From: Ashinkailepas kermadecensis
Lineage: Eukaryota; Arthropoda; Thecostraca; Neolepadidae
Reading direction: 5' to 3'
NCBI GenBank assembly: GCA_034440615.1
Contig: JAOTOM010004665.1
Coordinates: forward strand, 62,001 to 126,000
Length of the DNA: 64,000 nucleotides
Each line of letters begins with the position of its first letter. The first letter of the stretch is position 1. Shown in pieces: positions 45,826-56,990 of the stretch. Position numbers and translations under genes: made by a program. The notes beneath the pieces were generated by a model. That model did no database searches. It had not been told where the DNA came from and worked only from the letters and a program-made list of their open reading frames with translations.

Positions 45826-46052
45826 CAAGTAACTCGGTCGGTTCCAACAAATTAGTTCTTTCCAACAAGTCAGTCCGTCCTAGCAACTCAGTCCGTCCTA
45901 GCAGGTCAGTCGGTGCCAGCAGCTCAGTCGGTGCCAGCAGCCCAGTCGGTGCCCAGTCTGTCGGTCCCCAGACGGTCGGTCCCCAGACGGTCGGTCCCCA
46001 GACGGTCGGTCCCCAGACGGTCGGTCCCCAGACGGTCGGTCCCCAGACGGTC
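45826..46052. repeat. Compound repeat, 18-bp then 15-bp units
   Basis: The left part has degenerate TCAGTCSGTSCYAGCAGC units (18 bp). The right part has seven nearly perfect CGGTCCCCAGACGGT units (15 bp). Both lengths are multiples of three, so the plus frame at 45669-46190 stays open with SVGAS and VGPQT periods. It abuts a SINE. Confidence 0.93.
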
Positions 46053-46054
46053 GG

Positions 46055-46219
46055 CGGTTGGTTGGTGATTGGTGTTTACGACACATCGACTCTGTGGTCA
46101 TGTAGCACCGCCAATCTCTCACGCCAATTGTCGCGGGCGAAGAGCAGCGACAATTTAAATTTTACTGACAACCTTTTGTTTGGGAAATGAGCATTCTACC
46201 CCTGGACACTTTGTGCCCA
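46055..46219 (-). mobile_element. tRNA-derived SINE, diverged copy
   Basis: Reversed SINE: tail with TTGGTTGGTGATTGGTGTTT, core with CATGTAGCACCGCCAATCTC, and a degraded head (ACAACCTTTTGTTTGGGAAATG). Box B is damaged. Confidence 0.82.
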
Positions 46220-48810
46220 GCTGTAGCCTGTTTCATAAAGCAAAATTTCGGTGTAAGTAGTAAGTAGTAAAAACGTTTATGAAAGAGGCTACTGGTTGTT
46301 TCAGGCAGAGGCTGACTTTATGTTCCTCTGGATCCACCTTTATCCCATATGCTAAATATAGGAAGCAAGAGAATGGGACAAGCCAACATTGTATGGGTAC
46401 AGTATGACAACATGATGATCACAGAAGACAAATGTTCATGGCTAGTATCTACAAGTGGTACTAGCCTCGCCAACTCTAAGCTTCGTCGAACACCAATTTC
46501 CTCAAATATTTTACCATACGCCAGCATTTAATAATCACCGTATAGCTAAAGCCGCATAGCTTATGATATTATTAACGGTGTATCGTAGTCATAGAAGAAA
46601 ACTAACGCGTGACCGGCTTGCTCTGACACATATATTCTGTATCTCTTTTAAACTCTCACCGACGTTGCCTGTCTCTCATCTCCGTCACAAAGAGTCGTCG
46701 CTGCTACCTTCTAGTGTCCCCCAAGTTTAGAGGCGGAGTACTCTACCTGATGTACCTTTTCGACTGCGGAGCAGAGCAAAGCCACGCACAGCAGCTACCA
46801 GAATCATTTGCGAGTTGATTAACAGTGAACGAGTCGTCTCCCACTACTTAAAATTACATCATTCGGCGTCGAGCCGCTGATCTAAGTTGCCAATTAAAAC
46901 CGCAAAAGCTTCAAACCTCATAACATATTGTTCACTACCAAAAGTTATTCATTCCCGAAAGTATGTCGTGAAATTTTGAATGGGACATTTCACAACTGCT
47001 GATTTTCCAGGCAGATGACGGCGCGTCCATTGATGTCAGCGCTGTCGAATGCTGTCGGGCCGAGACAGCTTCGATCGACGCGTATGTCACCAAGGTCGTT
47101 CATTTGCATAATTAATCGCGTTGGTCGGTTGATTGACTAATGGGCGTGTAACAACGCAACGTAACTATTGAATGTCGTAAAATTAGCATGCCGCAGGAAT
47201 CAAGTTAGCAGTCTTTTCCAATGAAAAACTAAAGAGCCATGAAAAGCGTGACGACCGTGTCGGGTTGTGCCGTATCGCTCACATAGTCATGCCCACACAT
47301 TACACGTGAACCAGCATAGGGCGTCAATAGAGGTGCTGGAAGAGCGAGGGCAAGTGTTAATCAATGCAGCAGTGCAGCCCAATCTCCGTGTCATCAGTCA
47401 TCGACGTCGTCCTTCAGTGTTTATCCAGTCGTGCGCCTTCGAGCATGTATGCAAAGTTGAAGTGATTTAGAATGCGACACATTCACCAAATTGCATTTCT
47501 AAAAGCGGAAATAATGAAACGTCATCCTTCGCCGGGAGCCAACTCGGGTTCGCCGCACGCTAATCAGCCACGCTACAGCTGAGCTGCGAGGACGGCTGGC
47601 GGTCGTCGGCTGCCGGGGCTGTGGGCGAGCACTGCAGTATGTGGCTAGCTGCCAGTGTGCTGAAATGCCGTCGCAAACCAATCTCCTTGAACAGGGATTA
47701 AGAGCACTCCAGGAAAAGTAGTGTGATGACAGTTGATGGCATGAAAATGAAAGGAGCAGATCTGCCTCTGAGTGGAAAAATTAGAACTTGAACTGAACTT
47801 GAACCAGAAGTTGAAATCAGCTGCATTATAACGTGGGACGAGATGGGAAGTTGATCACCAGCGGAAAAGCAAACCGCTCGCATGTAGAATAAGCACACTT
47901 CATGAAACCTACTGGAATACAAAGTAAAAAATCCAAACTGAGAGAACACATCTGGCTGAGCGAACCAAAATTATAACACGAAACGCTGCAGCAAAAAAAA
48001 ACAGTTTTCCGGTTTCAAACGTTTGACAGTCGGGAAAGCCGGCGGACCCGGCAGCTCAGATGGACTTTGTGTCATGTGCATGGGAGTAGACTCGCTTGGG
48101 CTACGCCCTGGCTCGTAGCACAACCTGGCTCGGGTCCGCTTCTCGTCCACTTGTAACACCGGGAAGGTGGCTGCGGAATGTTGGATTCATTGCGACTTTA
48201 ACCCCCTACAAGATCTTTAACCCCCTATCTGTGGTTCCGACCCAGAAGACTCTCCTCGAGCAAGTGTCCTTCATACTTCAACCCATGCATATTCTGCATG
48301 AGCTATCTCTGTATGAATCTGTTTTCATCATTTCTGTACTCCCCCTAACATTTTCATCTTGTGACCCTGGGAATTTGGTGGGCGTTACTTGCTTGCTACC
48401 TGTCCACTGCTTTCCCAGGGTTGCATTTCCTTTCTACTAATTGGTGGTGGTCTATCTGCAAAGGAAAAAGAAATAAACTGAATGGATGCAAATTGTATTG
48501 GTATAATCACATTCTATTACATCTCTTGTTTGCATCCCGAGGCACCCATATGTTGGCTGTCCTGATCTACGGGCAGCTCACCAAGGGAAGCCCCACATTG
48601 AAAGACCAATGAAGGTGCACACAGCGAAATGGGATAGGCTGCTGCTGCATTTCATACGGGGACGACAATGAAAAAAAATACTGGGAAGGCAATTTTTTTT
48701 AATAACGGCAGACGGGCGCAACAGTACCTTTATACCAAAAGTTGAATGCTATTGTGCTTTTAAAAAAACGTCAAGGAAGCATAAGGAACTTCTGTAAAAC
48801 TGCAATAAGT
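46220..48810. other. No gene recognised
   Basis: Unique-looking intronic sequence. No splice-bounded coding stretch was found on either strand. Confidence 0.4.
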
Positions 48811-48815
48811 TGCTT

Positions 48816-49010
48816 TGGACGGCCTGACGGCCTGACGGCGAAGACGGCCTGACGGCGAAGACGGCCTGACGGCGAAAACGGCCTGACGGCGAAGACGGCC
48901 TGACGGCGAAGACGGCCTGACGGCGAAGACGGCCTGACAGCCTTAAGGCCCGACGGTGAAGACGGCCTGACGGCGAAGACGGCCTGACGGCGAAGACGGC
49001 CTGAGCTCCG
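48816..49010. repeat. Minisatellite, 17-bp unit, about 11 copies
   Basis: The unit is GGCCTGACGGCGAAGAC. The minus frame through it reads a 17-residue cycle and is an artefact. Confidence 0.96.
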
Positions 49011-49293
49011 TCTTCGGTCACGTCAGTGTCCGAAGGAGCACAGCCACACACTTATCAACGGGAAGAGTGGACGAATATTTTGTAGCTGGCGCTCTGTCGT
49101 CACGACTGGAGAGGTAACCATGTCCAGAGCAGAAACTTAAAACCTTACCTACGTAAAAACAGACCTCCGACTCGTATTCACACACGCATCCGGCTACACC
49201 ACTAGTCCGAGAAGGCGTAAATGTGATGAACACTATGCAACTGACACGCAAGCTAGCTTAAATAGCATGTGCCTGTCAGCATAAGCTATCATT

Positions 49294-49690
49294 AGTTGTG
49301 TTGGACGAGAGAGGGCGAGAGGGGAGCTATGGAGATTCCATGCTGCGGACACGAGATGGAGCACCAAACCGTGAAGGAAACTCGTGGACCGACCACACAT
49401 GTGCTTCCTCGGCAGCCGGTGAAGACATGCATCTTACTGCGTCCAATCTGCGCAGCAAAGCACAGCAATTTCGGATGTAAGTAGAACCCATTTCGATAAT
49501 TCGGCAGTGCATTCAAACACCTGTTACGTATTCGGCAGATGAACTTGATTGCAGCTACAGTTCCTCCAATTTCTGCATGTGTGCCCTAGCGACCAATCTG
49601 ATTCTGACGAAAGAAGCTATTTATTGTGACGACATCGGACTCGTCTGGTGTACCCCAGACATAGTGCACTATGCCGAATATGGTGTACGT
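49294..49690 (+). repeat. Interspersed repeat family member B
   Basis: Homologous in order and orientation to 22438-23100 (anchors given there). The GTGGACCGACC segment is present once, while the downstream ATGCCGAATATGGTGTACGT segment has become the array at 49650-50365. Confidence 0.65.
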
Positions 49691-50365
49691 ACCACAGACA
49701 TAATGCACTATGCCGAATATGGTGTACGTACCCCAGACATAATGCACTATGCCGAATATGGTGTACGTACCACAAACATAATGCACTATGCATATGGTGT
49801 ACGTACCACAGACATAATGCACTATGCCGAATATGGTGTAACCACAGACATAATGCACTATGCCGGATATGGTGTACGTACCACAGACATAATGCACTAT
49901 GCCGAATATGGTGTACGTACCCCAGACATAATGCACTATGCCGAATATGGTGTACGTACCACAGACATAATGCACTATGCCGAATATGGTGTACGTACCA
50001 CAGACATAATGCACTATGCCGAATATGGTGTACGTATCCCAGACATAATGCACTATGCCGAATATGGTGTACGTATCCCAGACATAATGCACTATGCCGA
50101 ATATGGTGTACGTACCACAGACATAATGCACTATGTCGAATATGGTGTACGTATCCCAGACATAATGCACTATGCCGAATATGGTGTACGTATCCCAGAC
50201 ATAATGCACTATGCCGAATATGGTGTACGTATCCCAGACATAATGCACTATGCCGAATATGGTGTACGTATCCCAGACATAATGCACTATGCCGAATATG
50301 GTGTACGTACCCCACGCATAATTCACCATGCCGAATATGATGTACGTACCCCAGGCATAATGCAA
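49650..50365. repeat. Minisatellite, 39-bp unit, about 18 copies
   Basis: The unit is ACCACAGACATAATGCACTA then TGCCGAATATGGTGTACGT. Variants carry ACCCCAGAC, ATCCCAGAC or ACCACAGAC at one site and form local runs. The 13-codon length keeps several frames open on both strands (230-312 residues). They are not genes. Confidence 0.97.
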
Positions 50366-51090
50366 TGTGCCCAATTGTCGAATTGGCATAGGTGCGGGTC
50401 ACGTGGTGGCCCAACCACGGGGCGCCCAGGTCACATGGTGGCGTGATATCATAGGCAGTGATCGGCGGTGGATGGCGGCTCCAAAGCCAGAGTCTGCTGA
50501 ACCGCCACTGTCTAAGGTTTATCATAAACCCTCCTGTTTTAACAAGCATGCGCACACTTCAAAGAAAATACTGTGGGGAAACTGCTACAAATCTAAAAAT
50601 AAACACTAAAAGACCAGGTCTAAGTCTGAGTGAAGGAGTTAGGACTTCAAACACGGCAACAAAAAGGTGCTGAATCTTCAAAGGAGTAGCGGTCGGGTCG
50701 ACCGGGCCGCTAAGATGAACTATAGTACCACATACAGTAGACCAGTAGATCCGCTCGGGCTTCACCCTGCATCGTAGGTAACCTCCAGGCATGAAGATGA
50801 AAGAGACAATATAAACACACGTTGAAATGTGCCAAGGTACACCCGACTCGCTAGAAAAGAAATGCTTCTGCTGAACCCATGATTGAATGCAATCAACCGA
50901 GCAAACGTTGGAACATTTCGGCAAAATTTACATCGCAATGAAGCTGATCAGATAAGGCAATGAAGCCGATGCTTTTTTCATCCATTGCTGTTGCTTACGG
51001 CCAACCGTACCTGGAGATTATGATTCACTGCAATGGACGATTAGGCTCAGTTTCGCTGATCAACGTGATGGTAGTGGCGTGCACATACCG
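50366..51090. other. No gene recognised
   Basis: Unique-looking intronic sequence. The minus frame at 50559-50924 has no domain or splice support. Confidence 0.4.
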
Positions 51091-51091
51091 C

Positions 51092-52140
51092 TGTACACAG
51101 TACAGGACAACACGGCACTGTTGTACAGCGGACGGGGCCCGCGCCGGCCACTGTCGGCTGTCTGGGGCGAGAAACTACCTCAGGCCTGTACACAGTACAG
51201 GACAACACGGCACTGTTGTACAGCGGACGGGGCCCGCGCCGGCCACTGTCGGCTGTCTGGGGCGAGAACCTACCTCAGGCCTGTACACAGTACAGGACAA
51301 CACGGCACTGTTGTACAGCGGGTGGTGTCCGGGTCGGCCACTGTCGGCTGTCGGCTGTCTGGGGCGAGAACCTACCTCAGGCCTGTACACAGTACAGGAC
51401 AACACGGCACTGTTGTACAGCGGGTGGTGTCCGGGTCGGCCACTGTCGGCTGTCGGCTGTCTGGGGCGAGAACCTACCTCAGACCTGGACACAGTACAGG
51501 ACAGTACTGCTGGGCAGCGGGCGGGGCCCGGGTCGGCCACTGTAGGCTGTCTGGGGCGAGAACCTACCTCAGGCCTGTACACAGTACAGGACAGTACTGC
51601 TGGGCAGCGGGCGAGGCCCGGGTCGGCCACTGTCGGCTGTCGGCTGTCTGGGGCGAGAACCTACCTCAGACCTGGACACAGTACAGGACAGTACTGCTGG
51701 GCAGCGGGCGAGGCCCGGGTCGGCCACTGTCGGCTGTCTGGGACGAGAACCTACCTCAGGCCTGTACACAGTACAGGACAACACGGCACTGTTGTACAGC
51801 GGATGGGGCCCGCGCCGGCCACTGTCGGCTGTCTGGGGCGAGAACCTACCTCAGGCCTGGACACAGTACAGGACAACACGGCACTGTTGTACAGCGGATG
51901 GGGCCCGCGCCGGCCACTGTCGGCTGTCTGGGGCGAGAACCTACCTCAGGCCTGTACACAGTACAGGACAGTACTGCTGGGCAGTGGGTGGGGTCCGGGT
52001 CGGCCACTGTCGGCTGTCTGGGACGAGAACCTACCTCAGGCCTGTACACAGTACAGGACAACACGGCACTCTTGGACAGTGGGTGGGGTCCGGGCCGGTC
52101 ACCGCCGACTATCTGGGGCGAGAACCTACCTCAGGCCTGC
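51092..52140. repeat. Minisatellite, about 95-bp unit, 11 copies
   Basis: Each unit contains TACACAGTACAGGACAACAC, GGCACTGTTGTACAGCGG or CAGTACTGCTGGGCAGCGG, then GGCCACTGTCGGCTGTCTGG and GCGAGAACCTACCTCAGGCC. Length variants arise from an extra CGGCTGT and from the two alternative middles. Adjacent units create the hairpin CCTGTAC-ACA-GTACAGG. The 398- and 434-residue frames here are artefacts. Confidence 0.96.
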
Positions 52141-52216
52141 TGCAGCACGCCACCGGACCTCCCCATGGCCAACAAGCCCCGCGTGCAAAACCACCGCCAA
52201 GCCAAAGAACACCCAC

Positions 52217-52326
52217 CTGATGTATGTGCGATATCACCTCCGTGTGGGTGGCGTTCTCCAGTGACCTCCCGTTGACCTCCAATATTTCGTCTCCCACCTC
52301 CAGGTCAGCTTTGTCCGCTGGTGATC
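52217..52326 (-). CDS. Exon encoding the second half of a PDZ domain
   Basis: A 110-bp minus-strand exon with acceptor GCTATTCTACAG (ending at 52327) and donor CAG/GTGGGT (starting at 52216). It supplies two bases of a split Gly codon and 36 codons. The peptide has the hallmarks of a PDZ domain: the turn SPADKADLEVGDEILEVNGR, then the peptide-binding alpha-B helix NATHTEVISHIHQ with a His at its start, typical of class I ligand binding. The domain continues in the exon at 43758-43815 (phase 0). The first half, with the carboxylate-binding GLGF-like loop, must lie in an upstream exon beyond 52327; I could not find it. PDZ domains bind C-terminal peptides of partner proteins, usually in scaffolds at the cell cortex. 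The family of this protein is not identified. Confidence 0.9.
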
Positions 52327-52423
52327 CTGTAGAATAGCGAACAGTTATTCACTCCAGTAGACATGGCACATTCTTAGCCTCAGAGAAGCGATTTAATCCG
52401 CTCTTAATGAGGAGCCGTGAGGA

Positions 52424-53908
52424 GATGAACGTGCCAAGGCGCGTGTAGATAACCTCACCGACGACGGCTGCACTGTCTGCCACTACACATCCTACCGTGA
52501 GGAGATGAACGTGCCAAGGCGCGTGTAGATAACCTCACCGACGACGGCTGCACTGTCTGCCACTACACATCCTACCGTGAGGAGATGAACGTGCCAAGGC
52601 GCGTGTAGCCAACCTCACCGACGACGGCTGCACTGTCTGCCACTACACATCCTACCGTGAGGAGATGAACGTGCCAAGGCGCGTGTAGATAACCTCACCG
52701 ACGACGGCTGCACTGTCTGCCACTACACATCCTACCGTGAGGAGATGAACGTGCCAAGGCGCGTGTAGATAACCTCACCGACGACGTGCACTGTCTGCCA
52801 CTACACATCCTACCGTGAGGAGATGAACGTGCCAAGGCGCGTGTAGCCTCACCGACGACGGCTGCACTGTCTGCCACTACACATCCTACCGTGAGGAGAT
52901 GAACGTGCCAAGGCGCGTGTAGATAGCCTCACCGACGACGGCTGCACTGTCTGCCACTACACATCCTACCGTGAGGAGATGAACGTGCCAAGGCGCGTGT
53001 AGATAACCTCACCGACGACGGCTGCACTGTCTGCCACTACACATCCTACCGTGAGGAGATGAACGTGCCAAGGCGCGTGTAGATAACCTCACCGACGACG
53101 GCTGCACTGTCTGCCACTACACGTCCTACCGTGAGGAGATGAACGTGCCAAGGCGCGTGTAGATAACCTCACCGACGACGGCTGCACTGTCTGCCACTAC
53201 ACATCCTACCGTGAGGAGATGAACGTGCCAAGGCGCGTGTAGCCCTCACCGACGACGGCTGCACTGTCTGCCACTACACATCCTACCGTGAGGAGATGAA
53301 CGTGCCAAGGCGCGTGTAGCCTCACCGACGACGGCTGCACTGTCTGCCACTACACATCCTACCGTGAGGAGATGAACGTGCCAAGGCGCGTGTAGATAAC
53401 CTCACCGACGACGGCTGCACTGTCTGCCACTACACATCCTACCGTGAGGAGATGAACGTGCCAAGGCGCGTGTAGCCAACCTCACCGACGACGGCTGCAC
53501 TGTCTGCCACTACACATCCTACCGTGAGGAGATGAACGTGCCAAGGCGCGTGTAGCCTCACCGACGACGGCTGCACTGTCTGCCACTACACATCCTACCG
53601 TGAGGAGATGAACGTGCCAAGGCGCTTGTAGCCTCACCGACGACGGCTGCACTGTCTGCCACTACACATCCTACCGTGAGGAGATGAACGTGCCAAGGCG
53701 CGTGTAGCCTCACCGACGACGGCTGCACTGTCTGCCACTACACATCCTACCGTGAGGAGATGAACGTGCCAAGGCGCGTGTAGATAACCTCACCGACGAC
53801 GGCTGCACTGTCTGCCACTACACATCCTACCGTGAGGAGATGAACGTGCCAAGGCGCGTGTAGCCTCACCGACGACGGCTGCACTGTCTGCCACTACACA
53901 TCCTACTC
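52424..53908. repeat. Minisatellite, 80-bp unit, about 19 copies
   Basis: The unit is CCTACCGTGAGGAGATGAAC then GTGCCAAGGCGCGTGTAG, a variable ATAA/CCAA/none linker, CCTCACCGACGACGGCTGCA and CTGTCTGCCACTACACAT. One plus frame reads GCTVCHYTSYREEMN, which resembles the start of a C2H2 zinc finger. The last unit runs into CTACTCGCGGCCGCACACCGG, which reads SRPHTGEH. Confidence 0.97.
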
Positions 53909-55290
53909 GCGGCCGCACACCGGCGAACACTCGCTCGGTGCGGCACCTCTCACTGGTGGGGACAGCAAGAGCATATTATAAGGTCATAAGGGTTAATAAG
54001 AGTCACAGCGGCCCATCTGGGTTGAGCCTTGAATGAAAGATACGCAGGTATAGGAGTATCAAGAGATAATGAGACCCCCTAATCAAGAACCATATGTCCA
54101 AAATTATAAAGAAACTATCTACCCCAGCACATCCAGCCAGTTATCACGGTCAATATTGATCTTGCGCAACACACGTGTGATCGTGTGCTACGCGATCACA
54201 TTGACCAATGCCAATCAGCTGTTTGACGTTGGTATATACGGAGTAGGGTAGTTGCTCCACCGCGCCGTAACTGGTGTACCCTGGCACGCGCTCACGTACG
54301 GAGTACTGCACGGACGGCTGTATACCGTATACAAAAACTTAACCTTTATAGAGGCTTGTAACTATTGTTGAATAACTGAAAACTTGAATACACAATCATG
54401 GCCTACTTGAATTACGCCCGACTAGTCGACGTGTAGGAGAAGGTCTGGTTCCACTTCAATTGCGATCAACATTTAAGCAATAGTATAGTGGACCGGTAAG
54501 GAAACCAGTGCATACAAAGGTCTACGTCATGCAAGTCGCAAGCAGTGCAAGGAAAACGCTGGTAACAATGCACTAGAAGTGCTCATTTTTATGGAACCTT
54601 GCGGCTTGTGCTGCTACTAAAAGAAAGCCTAAGCTAAGACGCTGTTTGCATTCCCCAAAGCGCACCATCAAGAACATGAAAGCTGATTAATAAATCGCTT
54701 TCCTAATCGTATGCAGCGAGGCTGTGAGCTTGAGGCTCGACAAATCGCCATAACTCGTGCCGAGTTCCGCACATATTTAGTACTTTGGCGACAGTAATTT
54801 AGGGAGTCGTGTAGCATCGCGAAAACACTGGGGCGCTTGGTGGTGGGGCGTTAACGTCTGGCGAAGGTAAACATGGAATGATGTAGGTGTGCGAAGTGCC
54901 CGACTGCTAATAATTACTTTTAATGTACGGTTTTCTGCTTCGAACAAGCAAATTTCAATTCATTTTTTATTATTAATTAAGCAAATTTACTTAATTGAAG
55001 TATAAATGGTATTTAAATCCATAAAAAAATCATTTCATGCAAGTACGTCGTCTTACATAACCTAACAACTTCGTTGTAGTTAATTTAATTCATGTTATTT
55101 TTACTACTAACAGAAACGATTGAACCAGGGGAGCGTTCGCCAAGACTATCATCCCATGTCATTAGCAGCTGGCAAGATCTATGCGCCTTCCACAAACTAT
55201 ATGGACACCGAATTGAAAACGTAGCATTTGTATTTGTGCTCATCTTGTATGCTGTTTGCATTGCAGCAGGCTGTTGGCTTTATCCACTGG
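53909..55290. other. No gene recognised
   Basis: Unique-looking sequence, AT-rich at 54900-55090. Upstream exons of the PDZ gene are expected somewhere at higher coordinates, but none could be recognised here. Confidence 0.35.
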
Positions 55291-55297
55291 TTGTAAC

Positions 55298-55436
55298 GGT
55301 CTCGCGCACCAAGGGGCCAGAGGTGGAGCAACATCCGAGGGCGGATTGTAACAGGCTATCGACTGTATTTACTGGTGGCAACAGCCTCTCGGCACCAAGG
55401 GGCCAGAGGTGACGCAACACCCGAGGGCTGATTTGG
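55298..55436. repeat. 85-bp-spaced duplication
   Basis: CACCAAGGGGCCAGAGGTG with following CAACAYCCGAGGGC occurs at about 55307 and 55393. The plus frame 55092-55412 overlaps the first copy and is unsupported. Confidence 0.8.
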
Positions 55437-55689
55437 GAGCATGGACATTGGGCAGTGCAGTAGCCGGACTTCAATCACAGGGTCGCAATGTGCACTCAGT
55501 CTCAAGCAAGTCAAAACTGTATTCTCATCCTTCTATATAGTTTAATTAATTAAACAACAGTGGAATGGTATATGCTATCACTGCGTACGTCGAAGTTTCG
55601 GGCCATTTGAGTCGCCGCAGACTTTGGGTAAAGGGACAAGAGGGTTTATAGGTTAGATTCCCTCCATGAGACGACACAGGCGACATGAT

Positions 55690-55783
55690 GCATTCCCTGC
55701 AGTGGCGAGGCCATGCCTCAGGTTGACATTTTCAGGTTGACATTCCCTGCAGTGGCGAGGCCATGCCTCAGGTCGACATTTTC
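55690..55783. repeat. 50-bp tandem duplication
   Basis: Two near-identical copies of CATTCCCTGCAGTGGCGAGG and the following CCATGCCTCAGGT.GACATTTT. Confidence 0.9.
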
Positions 55784-56707
55784 GACATACTGGCACTTCA
55801 CAGAAGGAGAAATAACGCACAAGATGATGATCATTGACAGCTTGGTTTTCTGAGGAGCGCTCAAAATAGAATGCACTTTTGGCTACCGATCACTTCACCA
55901 TCACACTGGGTGATCTAGTGTGCGTGCCACTTGCTTCGGTGTAACATTGTGTAATGTGCGCTGACGATTAAAATATTAATAGCTTTTTGCCAAGCATTGC
56001 AATAATTAGTAAAAACAGCACAAGTGATCCTCCAGGTCAGCAAACAAGATGGTGCGGAATCTGTGCAACAGGCTAAGCCATATCCAAATGCTCTGAGGTA
56101 GGAGGTATAAATTGTGTCGGAAAGATGCATAGCCATCACCACGGGAGAGGGGAAGGCACCGAGGTCTGATGGCACCTCCATGAAACTCAGAACATTATGG
56201 CTTAATTCAGGAGACTTTTCGGCTATTGGGTAAAAACTTGGAAAAATTTGGGAAAAGCCTGACTTCTCTCCCAACCTCGAATACCTGGCGAACACATTGG
56301 AAATAAGTCGATGGGAAATACCGTCGAGTGGTAGGAATGGACCCGGTGGCTTAATTTATAATACTAGACAGCGCGGCGTCAAACTTCCATTCACCGAGAA
56401 CAATTCAAATCCGAAAACGTACGAGTAGTGAACAATAAATGTGCATTTTGTGAGGCAGGATAATCAATACTCAACAAATGGGCATGCATGTTGCGGGTTG
56501 TCTACGTACACACCAAATGTTGAGCGATCGTTTCGTGGCGTGGGTACCATTTGCATATGTACCCAATTTACCAAGGTGCTTTTAGTTTCCGGATTTTGCA
56601 TCGGGTTACGAGGTGTCACGACGTTCATTGCCGACATCCCTGCAGCGTTGGACTCAGCATTTATCTAAAGCTAAACATGGGTTTGACTTGTGGCGGTCTT
56701 GGAACCA
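55784..56707. other. No gene recognised
   Basis: Unique-looking sequence. Nothing could be supported on either strand. Confidence 0.35.
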
Positions 56708-56990
56708 ACCGACAGTCGGACACTCAGCCCCACCGCTCAGCCGGCGGCCGGACACCGAGCCCATCGGCCAGCCGACGGCCGGACATCCAGCCCCACCGGT
56801 CAGCCGACGGCCGGACATCCAGCCCACCGGTCAGCCGACGGCCGGACACCGAGCCCGTCGGCCAGCCGACGGCCGGACATCCAGCCCCACCGGTCAGCCG
56901 AAGGCCGGACACCCAGCCCACCGGTCAGCCGACGACCGGACACCCAGCCCACCGGTCAGCCGACGGCCGGACACTCGGTCCCACCTGCCA
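56708..56990. repeat. Minisatellite, 31/32-bp unit, about 9 copies
   Basis: The unit is CCGGTCAGCCGACGGCCGGA then CATCCAGCCCCA, with CATCGGCCAG and CACCGAGCCC variants. The multi-frame 140-220-residue ORFs over it are artefacts. Confidence 0.93.

Noticed and set aside
49577..50555. Frames of 230-312 residues rich in YGVRTTDIMHYAE-type periods
   Set aside because: 39-bp minisatellite; the period is simply 13 codons.
50960..52275. Plus frames of 398 and 434 residues
   Set aside because: 95-bp minisatellite; the plus strand runs antisense over the PDZ exon at the right end.
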